From assembly GCF_029227915.1 (NCBI RefSeq), contig NC_079889.1, positions 2,482,001 through 2,542,000 of the forward strand: a stretch of DNA of 60,000 nucleotides, read 5' to 3'. Below, in pieces: positions 24,401 to 35,680 of the stretch; position 1 is the first letter of the stretch; every line of letters begins with the position of its first letter. The stretch is from Hydractinia symbiolongicarpus (Eukaryota; Cnidaria; Hydrozoa; Anthoathecata; Hydractiniidae). The notes under the pieces are model-generated. The model worked only from the letters and a program-made list of their open reading frames with translations. It ran no database searches and was not told where the DNA came from. Both the position numbers and the translations under genes were made by a program.

Positions 24401-26735
24401 ACTTTTTTCCGCGTTTGGTTACTTTCGCAGAATATCTCTTTAGTGATGTAGCTATGAATGGGTATCCGATTTGCCTTTTTGCAAAAGTAAAGATTTACTT
24501 CAAATGGTCTGCTAGAACGTTATCTTCTTCGCGCGCGATATTTCTTAAAAGTATCTTTCTAGTGATGTATGCAAGGGTATATTCCACCTCTGCTTGTCTA
24601 CTGTATCGTACATATATTTTATTTGTCTTGTTCTGCTAGGGCATCTAATATTTCAATGGAGCTAAAAATTCTCGCAAAATTTCCTTTTCATTGACTTATG
24701 AATGGGTCCAGCATTTCTGCTTTATTACTGACCAGAAGATGGTTTTCCTTTGAATTTATTTGCCCTTTTAAAGGATCTAAGATTCTATATTGTGTAGTGT
24801 ATTGGTCTGGTTTCGGACCTTTGATGTGTCATTACGCAGGAAGGTATTTGTCCAGAACATCGTATCTCTTGGTGTATGGATAAGTATAGAATAATACCAC
24901 TTGTTTAATGTATAGTATATCGTCTTCCCTCGGATTGTCATGTTTTAGGACATCTAATAATGTCAGTTCGAATGAACATAGAATCGCTTCTAATGAAGTA
25001 TGAGTGGGTATAGCACACTGCTGTCTGTTCAATGTATTGTTTGACGACTTCCCTAAGATCGACATGCTTTGAGACTTTTAATATGTCATTTCACGAGATG
25101 GCATTTGTCTATAATATTGTTTTTGGTGTTGTATCGATGGGTACAGAATACTAACTGCTGTTTAGCATCTATTATGGGAACATATCTTTCTATTGGTGTA
25201 TAGATATGTATTCAACCTCAGTGGTCTTATACTATAAAAATAACCGTTAAGGTTGCAACCACTTTCTTTGATTGGTCTGCTTTAGGACATCTAACATGCT
25301 ATTCAGAGAAGAGTAATTGTCCAAGAGATTGTTTCTATAGATGAATCAATGGGTATAAAGCACTACTGCTTGTTCAGTGTATACTATAACGTCTGTCGTC
25401 AGATTGGTCTGCCTTAAGACTTTTAATATGTTTTTTCGCGAGAGAATATTTGTCCAGAATGCAGTTTTGGTATTTTGTCAAAATATCTGTTCTATTAGTG
25501 GATGTATTTGTATCCTACCTCAATACCTCTATAGTGCAACGTGTTCCCTCAGATTGGTTTATATTGTAAAGCTTTCGCATTGATTGGTCTGCTTTAGGAC
25601 TGTTGATGCGTCATTTCCAGGGAGGGTATTTCTCCATAAAATTGTTTCTATTTGTGTATGGATGTATTTCCAGCATAAGTGTTTGTGCAGGGTAAAGTAT
25701 AAAATTTTCTCTTTGATTGGTCTTTTAAAATATCTCAGATCTTATTTTGCACATACCTCAACTTCTAAAAGTGTTACCTTAAATGACGTATGGATGTGTC
25801 TCACATTTACAGACTTCTTTTAATTTTTCTGCTAGGATTTCGACCTTTACTTTCATCCAGGTTGTTTTTTAGCCATGTATTGTGGAATATCCCATTTACT
25901 TACTGGTTTAGGGAGGCTTTATTTGAATAGATCTATTAGGTCATTTTTTAAATAGTCTTATCCAAGCTGTCACTGTCGTCTCTATTGCATGTGTATATAG
26001 AACAAAACCGCCTTTTTAGTGCATACTATACATCTTTCCTCAAATCTAACGGCTTAAGACTTTTACTGTGTCATTTGCGAGGGGGTATTTGTCCAGAATA
26101 TTGTTTCTATTGGTGCATAGATGTGCACCCAACCTCACTGAATGTTTAATTTAAGGCGTAAAGTCTTCTCTTGATTGGCGTGCTTCATCTTTTCGCGAAA
26201 GCGTATTCGTCCAAAGTATAGTGTCTATTTGTGAATGGATTGTTATCCAACATCAGTGTTGGTTTGGTTTATAGTGAATAGTTTTTCCTTCGATTGGTCT
26301 GCTTTGGGACTTTTGATGTGTCATTTTCTTGGAGGGTATTTAGTCAAATATGACTTCTATTGGTGGATGGATGTGTATCCAACCTCAATATTTGTTCAAT
26401 TACAGTGTAAAGTCTACACATTGATTAGTCTGCTTTAGAACTTTCATTTTTTTATATCGCGGCAAAGTACTTGTCCAAAATATAGTGTCTCTTTGTGTAT
26501 TGACGTGTATTCAACATCAGTGTTTGTTTAGTTTAAAGTATAAAGTCTTCTCTTGATTGGCGTGCTTGAGGACTTTTAATGTAGGACTTTTGATGTATCA
26601 TTTCGCAGAAGAGTATTTTGCCATAATATCATTTCTATTGGTAAATGGATGTATACTCAACCTCAATTGTTGTTTTTTTCAATATGTGATCACTTTGCAT
26701 TAATTGGTCTACTTTAGAAATTTTGATACGTCATT
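24400..26735 (+). repeat. Diverged tandem satellite array (family A)
   Basis: Degenerate units of about 120-135 bp (some spacings near 180-210). Shared blocks are GATTGGTCTGCTTTAGGAC, TGTGTCATTTCGC, GGTATTTGTCCAGAATATTG and GTGTATGGATGTGTATCCAA. At least fifteen copies of the first block can be found. No coding function is likely. Confidence 0.8.
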
Positions 26736-26739
26736 TCCA

Positions 26740-28070
26740 GGGAGAACACTTGTTTCTACTGCGGAATAATGTGGCATATTACGTTGGTTATAGCCTATCT
26801 ACAAAAAAATGCATTTGTTATGTAGCGATAGAGAGTATTATAAGGGTAATATGCAATATTATGCGATATTACGTTGGTTATGGATTATTGACAGAAAAAT
26901 ATAATATTATTATGGAACGATTGAGAGTATTATGAAGGTATTATGCTGTATTCTGTGATATTACGTTGGTATGGCCATCGACAAAAAAAATTTGTATTTT
27001 TTATGGAACGATAGAGAGTATTATGAAGGTATTATGCAGTATTATGCGATATTACGTTGGTATGGCCATCGACAGAAAAAATATGTATTTTTTATGGAAC
27101 GACAGAGAGTATTATGAAGGTATTATGCAGTATTATGCGATATTACGTTGGTATGGCCATCGACAGAAAATTTATGTATTTTTTATGAATTATGAAGGTA
27201 TTATGCAGTATTATGCAGTATTATGCAGTATTATGCGATATTACGTTGGTATGGCCATCGACAGAAAATTTTTGTATTTTTTATGTAACGACAGAGAGTA
27301 TTATGAAGGTATTATGCAGTATTATGCGATATTACGTTGGTATGGCCATCGACAGAAAATTTATGTGTTTTTTATGAATTATGAAGGTATTATGCAGTAT
27401 TATGCGATATTACGTTGTTATGGCCATCGACAGAAAATTTAAGTACTTTTTTTGAATTATAAAGGTATTATGCAGTATTATGCAGTATTATGCGATATTA
27501 CGTTGGTATGGCCATCGACAGAAAATTTATGTGTTTTTTATGAATTATGAAGGTATTATGCAGTATTATGCGATATTACGTTGTTATGGCCATCGACAGA
27601 AAATTTATGTACTTTTTTTGAATTATAAAGGTATTATGCAGTATTATGCAGTATTATGCGATATTACGTTGGTTATGGATTATTGACAGAAAAAATATGT
27701 ATTTTTTATGGAACGATAGAGAGTATTATGAAGGCATTATGCAGTATTATGCGATATTACGTTGGTATGGCCATCGACAGAAAATTTTTGTATTTTTTAT
27801 GTAACGACAGAGAGTATTATGAAGGCATTATGCAGTATTATGCGATATTACGTTGTTATGGCCATCGACAGAAAATTTATGTACTTTTTTTGAATTATAA
27901 AGGTATTATGCAGTATTATGCAGTATTATGCGATATTACGTTGGTTATGGATTATTGACAGAAAAAATATGTATTTGTTATGTAGCGACAGAGAGTATTA
28001 TGAAGGTATTATGCAGTATTATGCGATATTACGTTGGTATGACCATCGACAGAAAAAATATGTATTTGTT
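26740..28070 (+). repeat. 91-bp tandem satellite array (family B)
   Basis: Unit of about 91 bp built around TATTATGCGATATTACGTTG and TATGGCCATCGACAGAAAA, well conserved between copies. Shorter variants have internal expansion of the 11-bp block GTATTATGCA. Reading frames of up to 158 codons here are repeat artefacts. It directly abuts the family A array. Confidence 0.9.
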
Positions 28071-28079
28071 ATATAGAGA

Positions 28080-30200
28080 GGATGTCGGATAATGCGGTTT
28101 CATTTGTCGGGTCCATTTGGTTGGAGAAGTATGACTGAACGTCTGTCGGCTTTTTATGTCGATAAAGTATGAAGGTTGTTAGTTATGTTGTACGTCGTGT
28201 GTCGGGACCACTTAGCCCGGTGCTAAATGAAGTCGTTGCCCTTTTTTTTGCCCAGCAGAACCAAAACAAACTTGCTAGCAATAGCGGAGCCCATTTGCAA
28301 CGCTGGTAAAAAAAAGTGGTGGCCGTTTGTGTGGGGTTCTTATAATACATGGATGTCTTTAAAAATAAAACTTTCTTGGCTTTCCATTAATTTCAATTCA
28401 ATGACATTAAGTTTATAAACAAATTTGCATAAGTAAAAAGCTCACAATCCAGAAAAAATCAAGCTCTTGGCTACCGTGTATGACTACTTTTTAGTGTGAA
28501 ACCAAACAAAAAATAAATATAGTCGGCGCCGACTACCCGTTATCTCGATCTTTCCGTATCTCGACCAATTTTTATCTGTCCCTTCGGCATTTCAACCTCC
28601 CGTAGGCTAAAACACGTCCAATATCTCGACTACCCGTTATCTCGACCTATATTTACGGTCCCTTGAGTACATTTTATCACGGTATTTCGACCTTATTGCA
28701 GCGTTTAGAATCCTTTGTAAATAAGGACAGAATATCTGGTAAAAAGCAAAGAAGCATTTTGAATTTTTTCAAATGATTAAATACATATAGCATGAGAATA
28801 GTAATAATTGATTCTTCTAATTAATAGTCCATCCCTGGCCAGGTTTAAAAATTTAAATAATTTGTGCATGAATTGACAAACTTTCCTTATCTCGGCCTTT
28901 TTTACGATCGACGCTCCTTATCTCGACTATCCACTATCTCAAACCTTTGTTTACTCGACCTTTTTCACCAGTCCCGTGTACAACTCTGTAATAAGCGCAC
29001 TTTTAACCCAAAAATAATCCCTGGTTACCTAGAGCTTTGAAAGGGTTCGAGGTACTTGCTGGGTGGTTTGCAGACAAATGAATTACACATATTCCTTTAT
29101 TATACTTTATGAAAGAAACCTTTACTTACACAGATTGTTTCTTTTGCCGAATCGTTAAGTTTCCATTTTTTTTGCGGATAACACGTTATTTCTTCAACGC
29201 AGTTTGTAAAGGAAAATGTATAAACTATCGAGTAAAATTTTTTAAGGACGCGAAAAATAAGTGGAGCTCACATATTTTTACCGAAAGTTTTCAGGTTTGT
29301 CTTTTTTGACACGACTCGTAGCTTTTTTACGAAGTTATCTTCATACAAAAGAAAAAAGAAAAATTGTTTAGTTTCTGGGTTTGTAATTGAAAAAACACCT
29401 CTTATTCACAACGGCCTGTAAGTTTTTATATACAGATTATTTTCATGCAAAAACTACACAAGCCCGGGCTGGAGTCCTTACGAGTTCATCCACAAAAAAC
29501 CTGGTGGTTGAATATTGGATATCAGGTTTCCTTTGCTGTAATGTAAATGTCATTCTCGCCCCCAAAAAGCTTTTCTCTCCGAGAATAATTTTAAGTGTGG
29601 GACGATTGTCACTTATTTACTTACCCCTAAAAAACCGAAACTTACCTCGTAAAAAACCGAAACCTTATATTTGATCCAATTAACCATTTAAGAAAATTCA
29701 GAGTATTCCACAACCGTTGCGTCGCGAAATATAACGCTCGCATGAGGAAAGAACAGGAATCCACCCTCCTTTCCAGGGATATTTACCTTGTTGATAGGAG
29801 AGAGGACGGCTAAAGGAAAAATGCTTGAGAACGAGGGTGAAAGGAATCATAAATATTTTAGGCCATTTGCAAATGTGTGCAGAGCGCCGTTTTCTACATT
29901 GAGGAAACTAAGTAAAGTAAGCAAGGCTATCAAAGTGTACCGCACATTGTGAAAAGAAGGAAATAACATATAGCGGTGTAATTAAGACGAGGTTAATTAA
30001 TGTTACTTTAATACAATAACAGGTAATTTGTAAAAGCAAATTTTATGATCAGGATTTCCCTTGATAAAGCTCAATTAACATGAAGTCCAATGTAAGTAAT
30101 TTAGATCATAAAAGGAGAATTAAAACTTGTATTCCTTGAAAATAATATATACACAAGTATAAAACATTCATATAAATGTGCGTCCCCTGAATACATTTCT
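28080..30200. other. Interval with a probable dispersed repeat, no gene seen
   Basis: Between 28520 and 28990, repeated phrases such as CGTTATCTCGACC suggest a diverged element, perhaps pogo-related; termini were not found. Nothing else is recognised. Confidence 0.4.
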
Positions 30201-30228
30201 TTTTACGCCGGTCCTAAGATAACGCCGG

Positions 30229-30234
30229 TTTATT
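30229..30234 (-). promoter_or_regulatory. Candidate poly(A) signal of the BCL9-like gene
   Basis: AATAAA on the minus strand, about 306 bases after the stop codon. Confidence 0.45.
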
Positions 30235-30539
30235 TGCATTTATATTCATGTGGTCAAACTCACTAAAACAAACATGGAACACTAACAAAGTTGACTTTGT
30301 TTCAGCATTCTTCTTAATACAGTTGCCCACCCTATCCACAACAGTTTTAGAAGACGTTAGTCTTCCGCTGCCTGAGTTTGTTTGCAAACACGTAAACAAA
30401 AACAACGTATATGAAACCATGCGCGAATGTCTTAAATTACGACCGGCGTAAAAAAGTCAGTGGCTAACCGAAGATTTAAAAAAATATACAATTAGAAATT
30501 ATCCAAACTTCGTAACCAAATTAAGAACGATATTTATCG

Positions 30540-32449
30540 TTACCGATTCGTGAAGGGATACGGATTTAAACGATGCATTTGAGCGTATGCTGCATGATAA
30601 GGCGGCGAAGGAAGATCTCCACTTCGCTCGTTAGTATTCGGTAAAGTTCGCGGTACATAGCCTGGTCGCACTCGTTCTGCAGATGCAGATGACCACGGCT
30701 CGTGCAACGGAAACCTAGGATGGTGGATGTAACGTTCTTTATCTAACAAAAATCTTTCTTTTTCTCGTTGGAGTTGTTCTTCGTGTAAATGTTCAAATAT
30801 TTTTTTGTCTCGATGTACCCTCTCCATAAAATGGCTGGGTAAATGTTCGTCAAATGGACGCTTTACTCCGTTATGAAGATTTGTTTGTGGCATGTGCAAC
30901 CGATCACGAAATGCAAAATGTCTATCTGGTATTGTTCCAGGTTGTATACTCAATTTTAACGCCTCATCGTGTTGACCATTGCGGGCGTCCATTTGGGGCG
31001 TTTTGTCCTTCTCTTGTACTCGGGTTAAACTTTCTACAGAAAAAGATTTTGGTATACGACTTTCCACAGCGGAGGTAAGCATGGGTAGGGAAGAGGGTCT
31101 TTGATTAAATGAGGAAAGTGCCTTGTATTTTTCACTTAATTTTTCTGCTTCCTGAAATCCATTTGGACTATGTAGGGGGTGTCTGAACGGAGCAATTATA
31201 GGTGGGTTACGGTTTAAAAAATGTTCTGCAGTGTGTGGTGGTTGAAATGAAGTCACTCCCAGTGATTTCGAAGACGTGAACGGGTCAACGGAGTGGTGAC
31301 GTGAAAACATTACACTAGAAGGTATATGACCATTAAATGCTGATGTGTGCGGAGAATGTCTCGACATAAACAGAGCAGGATGTACATCACGTGGAAGGAT
31401 TGGTCCTGAATGTTTATATGGAAGAGGTAACGTTCTTGACTCTTTTAATGCTTTTTCAGCTACATCAAGTGTACTGCGAATATTATCATTTTCATGTCGA
31501 TCCCCTAGCATACTGAGTACTGTTGGTCGGACACTGCTATCACGTGATTCGTTTAGCAATTTATAATTACTAGTCAAATCGTGACCAAACCTCTTAGGGG
31601 AATGGTAACGAAGTTGTTCTTTCAAATTAGTAATGTCTGCGGGATATGAATTGTTTTTACTTTCTACAGTTTCTTGCGAAAAAGTTGGGACTAACTGAGG
31701 AGGGCTGTTTAAGTCCTTCTTGCGAGAGATATCTTCAGACGATGCTGTCATCTTTTCAATACTAAATATGGTATTCGCGTGACTAAATATGGTATTCCCA
31801 TAAGATCCCTTATCAGTGTCTTTATTGGAAACTTCAGTAAATTTCGGCACAGTTTGTGGAGAAGAGTCCGAATCTGCATTGTTTTTGTCAGGGGGTTTTG
31901 CAACGTTATTAATTGTTCCGGTCGCCACAGAGCCGGCAGTAACAAAACTTCGAGGACTTTGCGTGTCTCTATGTTGTGGATCGTTGATTCCGCTCATTTT
32001 TTTAGCTGCTTCAATCACTTGTTCTTTCTGCCAACTATCAACGCTAAGTAGACGTTCTCGGGGCACCACTACAGGACTCCTCCGTTGAGGTTGAAACTTT
32101 GTTTCAGTGTCAAGAGCGGGAGAATTAGTTTCCTCTTCTTCGTCACGCTTTACGGCGGACATGTTAAAATGATTTGGAGCTAAATCTTTAACCTCTTCTT
32201 GTTCCTCAAAATCTGGATGGAAAGGCCTACAGTGTACTTCTGCACTTAGATACGGTGTGGACCACTTTTGGGCATGATGATACTCCGTCACACTAGCGTA
32301 TCTTCCTTTATGTACCGCATGACCCGCTCGGTTAGCCATCCCAGTTGAAAACACGTAACAACGAACTGTTTTAGTAACGGGATTTGTATCGGCTGTCTTC
32401 TCAGCTTTTGTTGTTTTTCGTTTCTTTTTATTTGCCGTTGGTTGCTCAC
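30540..32449 (-). CDS. BCL9-like terminal exon with HD1
   Basis: A 1,910-base last exon opening with NKKKRKTTKAEK, a basic signal, then HD1 about 30 residues in. It ends HRLNPYPFTNR at the stop 30540-30542. The large 3' exon and low-complexity composition are usual for this family. A poly(A) signal AATAAA lies at 30229-30234. Confidence 0.85.
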
Positions 32450-34678
32450 CTGAATGAATAAAATAATATTAATAACTTGGGGGGAATCACATCTTACTAT
32501 CTCAAGTGATTTAGACAGTGTATATTAGTTATCATGGTGTGTGTTTTTATGCACAGAATGGAAAAATTATGAATTTCCATTTTCATTGATATGACCCAGT
32601 TTTATACGCTTACTTTTCTTTAATTTTACGTAACCTATAAAAAATACAATTTAGCAACAATAAAATATTTTTACCGTTCTCGTCGTCAGTTACATCAGCC
32701 TTGTCATTGTTGTCAGCGTCGTGTTTTTCTTCCTCATCGTCGTCGTCACTCCACCACTCTTCTTTTGCTTTCTTCGATTCGTTTTGTATGACACACCTTC
32801 GCTTTCCACGTGGTTGGAACACGCTTAAGTCCATACCAGGAGAGTCTGAACGAGCTTTCTCTCCGTTCCCTTTCTTTTCGATTTCCTGCAACAACAACAA
32901 CATTAAATCAGTTTTTTTGATAAAAAAAATGAACAACAAAGCAAGTATGTTATGTGTGTGCCGTTATTTACTACAATTTATGCCATAAAACCTATGGTAT
33001 ATTTCAAAAAACTGAAAACATGGACCGATTTTCGCGCATCGTAAGAGCCCTAGTTAACGCGACTTAGTACGTAGTACGAACCTTTTTACTTCGTTTCTTC
33101 GTCGTAACATCGCCAGTTGCGGTAACATCGTCATTAACACCGTTCTTCTTTTTTCCTAGTCTCTACAGAAGGAAAAAAAGTAGAAACAAAGTCATCACCC
33201 AATTTTTTGATCACTCACCAGTATCAATAAAACAAAAAGAGAAGAAAGTAGATGCTTAGCATGATTATAAAAATTTCAGCATTTTATTTTCATTTTCAAC
33301 AACACACTTTTTCTACTCGCCCGTCATGATCAGAGGTCTGATCGGGGTGAAGCATTCTCTGTTGAGAATAAAATACGGATGTGCTATGATAAATATTCAC
33401 CTATATGTATACACACCATCCGGATAAACTATCTGAGTTCATCGCTAACATATTGCCGCACGTAGTGTAGTGGGTTCGTCTGCGGCTCCCAGTTCTGGGG
33501 AACCGCGGATCGAATCCCACTCACTGCTTGGCAGTATGTTAGTGATGAACAAAGTAGTTCTTCTTCAATATGACACTTTTTCTTTTTTCATCAGTAGAAT
33601 TTTAAAACAATGCGGTTTGGATTGGCAGGGGAAAAATATAGTACTATAAAAAGGTATTTTAACATCAAGGATCGCGTATCGTAGTGAAATTTGTGGAAAG
33701 AAAGTCTTTTAACTAGATTGTCAAAAATTGGAATTCTCTATTTCTTGCATGCTGTCGGGCAGGTAAAGTTTTTTAATGTGTCGATAAAAACATATTATGT
33801 CAAACGCTAATTCATTTGATATGTGGGATTTTATTTTTATAACATTAAAAAAATGGTTAGTATACATAGATTGTAATTACTTATTTCCACCAAAAAAAGA
33901 TTAGAAAAAAAAACACTCCATTATAATTCTTATCTTATTTTCTTGGTGTAAAAATAAACAACATGACATTAATCAAGGATCGCCTGTAACAACGTTGTAT
34001 ACGGAATGTTCTTTTCTTTCCTCAAAAACTCTATATGTTTAGATTTTAGAAAAAAAAAAACATATTTCAAAATAAAAAAAACATCCTCAGAAAATAATGA
34101 ACACAATAATAACAATTTCAGCCAGACATGTAAAATAAAAAAGAAAACCTTAGGCTAAAACACGTTTCCTGGCTTTTATAAGTTTACCAATAACCATCAT
34201 AAAGGGATAACTCACAAATTGAAAAGTGTAGCCTGAAAGTTCAGTGTGTCAAAGACAATAAAAAAAAACAATAAAAAATACCTGGATTTTTTGTTGTTGG
34301 TGTTTACCATGTGAATAACCGTTTTCAATATTCTCGATAATCTTCTAAATAAAAATACATTTTTGTGTCAATGTTTGGCTTAGTAAGACATTCAAGGTAC
34401 TCATTTGATATACTGAGTACACATTTTTAAAATTCTTTGTTTACTTTCTCTCGAAGGAAAAAAAAAGTCAGCCAAAAAAATTTAATTATAAATTCTTATC
34501 TGGGTAATCTATACCAACTAGCTGCTACTTATTTCCTGTAATAAAATTTTAAATAGGAAATATAAAAATAGTAACAAGAGAAACACACTTTTTCTTTCGT
34601 TTTTTTGTAAGCTGCTTTCATTTTTTCCGTTACCACTTCTTCTTTTTTCATACTTCCATCAGACTCATCAGCTTGGTC
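30540..34678 (-). CDS. BCL9-like: BCL9/Legless-like Wnt co-activator, last five exons
   Basis: Five minus-strand exons (34678-34589, 34344-34282, 33162-33082, 32885-32675, 32449-30540) join in one frame of 784 residues. After a Lys/Asp-rich N-terminal region comes YVFSTGMANRAGHAVHKGR, followed by TEYHH. This matches HD1 of BCL9 (YVFSTEMANKAAEAVLKGQ), the helix pair that binds the Pygopus PHD finger in the nuclear beta-catenin complex. The rest is disordered and rich in Ser, Pro and His, as in the family. A canonical HD2 (beta-catenin-binding helix) is not obvious; a helix LHEEQLQREKERFLLDKER near the C-terminus resembles its start. No first exon was found upstream of 34678. Confidence 0.8.
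32675..32885 (-). CDS. BCL9-like exon, acidic/basic region
   Basis: Codes EIEKKGNGEKARSDSPGMDL, QPRGKRRC and a highly acidic stretch (WWSDDDDEEEKHDADNNDK). Acceptor TTGCAG behind a TTG-repeat tract, donor GTAAAA; ends in phase 1 and completes Gly with the next exon. Confidence 0.8.
33082..33162 (-). CDS. BCL9-like exon
   Basis: Eighty-one bases coding RLGKKKNGVNDDVTATGDV then TTKKRSKK, a nuclear-localisation-like basic patch. Acceptor CTGTAG, donor GTTCGT, phase 0. Confidence 0.68.
33441..33574 (+). repeat. tRNA-derived SINE-like copy (family 2)
   Basis: tRNA-like core GTAGTGTAGTGGGTTCGTC ... GGATCGAATCCCAC, followed by CAGTATGTTAGTGATGAAC. Shares core and flanks with the copy at 47.7-47.9 kb. 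Confidence 0.6.
34282..34344 (-). CDS. BCL9-like exon
   Basis: Sixty-three bases coding KIIENIENGYSHGKHQQQKI plus Q, acceptor ATTTAG, donor GTATTT, phase 0. Composition fits the disordered N-terminal region; no domain. Confidence 0.6.
34589..34678 (-). CDS. BCL9-like exon (most 5' identified)
   Basis: Ninety bases coding DQADESDGSMKKEEVVTEKM and AAYKKTKEK. Acceptor TTTAG, donor GTGTGT, phase 0. Because it starts at an acceptor, at least one upstream exon must exist. The internal Met codons could be starts only if this exon were the first. Confidence 0.65.
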
Positions 34679-35560
34679 CTAAACATTTTGTAAATTCATC
34701 ATAAAACAACTCATACATGTTCGTATAGATTGTGATTGCCCCTAATTATGGGAAGTTGTTAAGGCCAACAAAGACTTAATTTTTAATTAAATAAATTAGT
34801 GTTGTTGCGTGTTTGCTAAAGAAAACAAAAAAAAAGTAATGATCAGGAAAAATTTTACTGACTAACATTTTTACCATGTACTGATATGATCAAGCAAGTG
34901 TTAGGTGATAAAAAACTAAAGATTATGAAAATAGAAGGAATGACATTTTACTTAAAAGTATGGCAGACAGTTAAAAATAACTTATAAAAAAAGGAATAGG
35001 ACAAACATAACTTAAATTTCATCTTTTATGTTTTTAAAAATTAAATATCGATTTTTTAACAATTATTCATGTAATAACATACCTTAGGAGTTATTTAAGG
35101 CTCAAAATGTTAATTTTGAACAACAACAAAAAAAGTGTTACAGCTTAATATATAGCAATAATTTTTTTGTAAAAAAACAAGACATCTCTTAAAATAATCT
35201 GGAGCTTCTGTCTGTCTGTCTGTGACTTTTAAAAAGACAATTTTTTTACCACCCGAATGCGCGAGTTCTTCGAGTCTTTTTGTCAATATCTTTTAACGAC
35301 AATATCTTATATTAAATTAATGAAGCCATTACAGTGCACTGAAAACTTTGAGGCCAAATAACTTGGAAACGAGGTGGTGACGTCAATGATTTTTCACCGC
35401 GTGGGTAACTAGGGACCACCTAGGACCAATTTGGGTAATTTTTCCAAACTTGGGTCCCCAAATCCGTTTCGGAATGGACGGGTTGATGACATCATCAAAA
35501 AACCTTTAAACCCTAATATCTCTGCAACCGTTGGTCAAAAGTACATGATCCTATACATTT

Positions 35561-35680
35561 TCTTGATCATCGTTTTAAGATCTATACGATGCAAAGTGTA
35601 TACAAATTTCTAAAAAATTTTCTTGATCATCGTTTTAAGATCTATACGATGCAAAGTGTATACAAATTTCTAAAAAATTT
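35561..35680. repeat. Perfect 60-bp tandem duplication
   Basis: Two identical 60-base units starting TCTTGATCATCGTTTTAAGA. They sit inside a longer dispersed-repeat-like segment (about 35210-35830) with several TGACGTCAGCAAA blocks and TTTTCTTGATCA blocks. Confidence 0.9.

Noticed and set aside
26966-27958. Open frames of 60-158 codons with repeated YYAILRWYGHRQK-like peptides
   Set aside because: They follow the satellite unit, occur in overlapping frames and have no splice or start context; they are repeat artefacts.
26740-28070. CRISPR-like array
   Set aside because: No constant repeat/variable spacer pattern and an animal genome context; it is a tandem satellite.
30854-31566. Plus-strand and alternative-frame open frames over the BCL9-like exon
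   Set aside because: Shadows of the 1.8-kb coding frame on the minus strand.
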